From an uncultured Crocinitomix sp. (GTDB taxonomy: Bacteria > Bacteroidota > Bacteroidia > Flavobacteriales_D > Crocinitomicaceae), in the NCBI GenBank assembly GCA_937139035.1, contig CAKZPK010000181.1, positions 62,001 through 126,000 on the forward strand: a stretch of DNA of 64,000 bases. The letters run 5' to 3'. Each line of letters opens with the position of its first letter. The stretch's first letter is position 1. Of this stretch, positions 62,461-64,000 are shown one piece after another. The position numbers and the translations under genes were made by a program. A model generated the notes under the pieces. The model had not been told where the DNA came from, did not search any database, and worked only from the letters and a program-made list of their open reading frames with translations.

Positions 62461-64000
62461 ATGAAAAAGGTTTACTTACTGGTTTCAGGTGTAATCTTAG
62501 CGGCTGGTGCTGCTAATGCGCAGGTTGATTCCGAAAGAGCATACTTGCCATTTGAAAAGCAAGATGCTACTACAAGAACTATTGGTCTTGTTGGTGACGA
62601 TAGAGCTCCTGGAGATATTATCGTTTCTGATGACTGTAGTGATGAAACTAACTGGGTTATGGGGACTGAAGGTGGAACAACTCCTGAATGGGAATATAGC
62701 TTGACTACTCCTGCTGATTTAGTTGATTATGTTGATGTAATGGCATCTCCAACAAATGCAAACGGGTTCTTCTCTTTTAATGCTGTTCAGTATTTGTTAG
62801 GAGGAAGTGTTGAAGCAATTGACGCAACTGTTACTTACGGTTCTACAATTGATTGTTCTGGTGCAACTGCTGTAACGTTAGAATTTTTCGCTGCTTATAG
62901 AGCGTTTAATACTGATCAAGTATTTGTTGAAGTATCTAATGACGGATGGGGAACTTTCACATCTTATGAGTTATTCGCAGATATGCCAACAAATGATCCA
63001 ACAAGACAAGAAGTTATCTTAAGAGATATTACTGCTGTTGCTGCTGGTGAAGCTGCTGTTGAAGTTCGTTTCAGATTTACTGAAACAGGAGCTGATCCTG
63101 ATTTCGGTGCTGGATACGGATTTATGGTTGATGATTTCAAAGTGAAAGAAGCTTGGGATTATGATGTAGAAATTACTGCTTCTTACCACAGATCTGGTGT
63201 TGGAGTTTATATGGAAAACGGTATGGAATACTACCAAATTCCAGATTCTCAAGTAACTGAGATCGAATTTGCTGGTGAAGTTCAAAACTTAGGTGGTGTT
63301 ACTCAGGTTAACGCTAAATTAAATGTTGAAGTTGTTGGTGCTGGTACTTACTCTGGTACTTCAGCTGGTGCTGATCTTCCTGTAGGTGCAAGTGATTCAG
63401 TTTCTTGTACTACTACTTTAACTCCAACTGCTTCTGGTGATTACAACGTAACTTACTGGTTTGATTCTGATGATGCAGAAGAGGAAACTGTAAATGATAC
63501 TATTGTTGACGCTGGTACTATCCAACGTAACGAGTTCATGTATGCTAGAGATAACGGAATCGGTGGTTCTTCTATCGGAAACGTAACTTCTAACACTGGT
63601 GCTCCTTTATTAATTGGTAACACAATGGATTTCTTTGCTGACGCTGAAATCGGAGCTGTTGATATCGTTGTTACTTCTGATGCTTCTAACGTAGGAAAAT
63701 TAATTTTTGCTCAAGTAATGATTTTTGATGCTGGTGCTGGTGCATTTGTTTATGCTGACCAAACTGCAGATCACGAAATTACTTCTGGAGAAAATGGTGG
63801 ACCAATCAAAGTTATCTTTGAAGAGCCTGTTTCAGTAACTGCTGGACAATCAATTTTACTTCTTGCTGGACACTACGGTGGTGCAACTGAAGCTAGATTC
63901 AGAATGGCACAAGGTGTTGATGAGCAGTCAGTATTAGGATACACTTCTGGTGCTTCTGATCCTTTCTTCTTACAGTCTCCTTCTGCTATTATGGTAAGAG
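62461..64000 (+). CDS. Large secreted T9SS-type protein, second paralogue, cut by window end
   Basis: An open frame of 513 codons that runs off the right end. ATG 62461 starts a signal peptide (MKKVYLLVSGVILAAGAANA, then QVDSERAYLPFEKQ). It is collinear with the previous gene: APGDIIVSDDCSDETNWV matches GSPIVMDDFSDSENWL, and GYGFMVDDFKVKEAWDYD, ASYHRSGVGVYMENGMEYY and VLGYTSGASDPFFLQSPSA are near copies of its counterparts. A C-terminal T9SS domain is expected beyond the window. Codon use is strongly biased to GCT, GGT, ACT, TCT and AAC, unlike the first copy, which suggests very high expression. Confidence 0.88.
   Translation, partial: MKKVYLLVSGVILAAGAANAQVDSERAYLPFEKQDATTRTIGLVGDDRAPGDIIVSDDCSDETNWVMGTEGGTTPEWEYSLTTPADLVDYVDVMASPTNANGFFSFNAVQYLLGGSVEAIDATVTYGSTIDCSGATAVTLEFFAAYRAFNTDQVFVEVSNDGWGTFTSYELFADMPTNDPTRQEVILRDITAVAAGEAAVEVRFRFTETGADPDFGAGYGFMVDDFKVKEAWDYDVEITASYHRSGVGVYMENGMEYYQIPDSQVTEIEFAGEVQNLGGVTQVNAKLNVEVVGAGTYSGTSAGADLPVGASDSVSCTTTLTPTASGDYNVTYWFDSDDAEEETVNDTIVDAGTIQRNEFMYARDNGIGGSSIGNVTSNTGAPLLIGNTMDFFADAEIGAVDIVVTSDASNVGKLIFAQVMIFDAGAGAFVYADQTADHEITSGENGGPIKVIFEEPVSVTAGQSILLLAGHYGGATEARFRMAQGVDEQSVLGYTSGASDPFFLQSPSAIMVR

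Overview
The window is 64 kb of low-GC bacterial chromosome that looks like a marine or aquatic Bacteroidota, most likely order Flavobacteriales. The family cannot be fixed from sequence alone; Crocinitomicaceae/Cryomorphaceae relatives are plausible. The evidence is several type IX secretion (T9SS) C-terminal sorting domains, GLPGLI and DUF4249 proteins, FecI/FecR/TonB-receptor signalling, a fused MurF-alanine racemase, TAnnTTTG promoters and many short-lipobox lipoproteins. No rRNA, tRNA, CRISPR array, prophage or complete insertion sequence was seen. The right end cuts through a gene.

Layout. 0.1-7 kb: a possible polymorphic-toxin-23-like exported protein, an acyl-CoA carboxylase beta subunit with a transglutaminase-like partner, and a GLPGLI/outer-membrane-barrel pair. 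7-12.5 kb: a seven-repeat T9SS protein, then an ECF sigma factor followed by an unusual 996-residue membrane protein that combines an anti-sigma-like N-terminus, a cytochrome c motif and a TonB C-terminal domain. 12.5-13.2 kb: a GIY-YIG gene bracketed by two copies of a hairpin-forming repeat. 13.2-17.6 kb: a VWA protein and three tandem paralogous exported proteins. 17.6-22.5 kb (minus): sigma factor, FecR anti-sigma, STN-type TonB receptor, DUF4249 lipoprotein. 22.8-40 kb: LVIVD lipoproteins, CrtZ-like hydroxylase, glycine C-acetyltransferase, a large glycine-rich T9SS protein, M28 peptidase, thymidine kinase, MurF-Alr, a phosphatase-superfamily protein, a QueD-like enzyme and several lipoproteins.

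The most distinctive part is 40.9-52.2 kb, a sulfur-handling island. It holds DUF983, two Crp/Fnr-family regulators, a UspA protein, two YeeE/YedE transporter halves, a TauE/SafE permease, two stand-alone rhodaneses, a tandem-rhodanese/fatty-acid-hydroxylase fusion, a SorA-like molybdenum sulfite dehydrogenase with its SorB-like cytochrome c, and a DUF2892 protein. Five palindromes related to GTAAC-N4-GTTAC precede these transcription units and serve six promoters. In all six, the distance from the palindrome centre to the last base of a TAnnTTTG-type promoter element is exactly 36.5 bases. That is the geometry of class-II activation by a Crp/Fnr protein, so I infer a local sulfur regulon run by one or both of the encoded regulators, one of which carries a Cys/CysCys cluster.

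52.3-64 kb: a GreA/B-like factor, UspA, a TlpA-like thioredoxin gene broken by two compensating frameshifts, SufS-SufE-DUF59 iron-sulfur genes (minus), a HerA-like ATPase, an aminotransferase overlapping an omega-amidase-like nitrilase, and two paralogous T9SS proteins. The second of these, cut by the window end, shows a codon use suggestive of very high expression.
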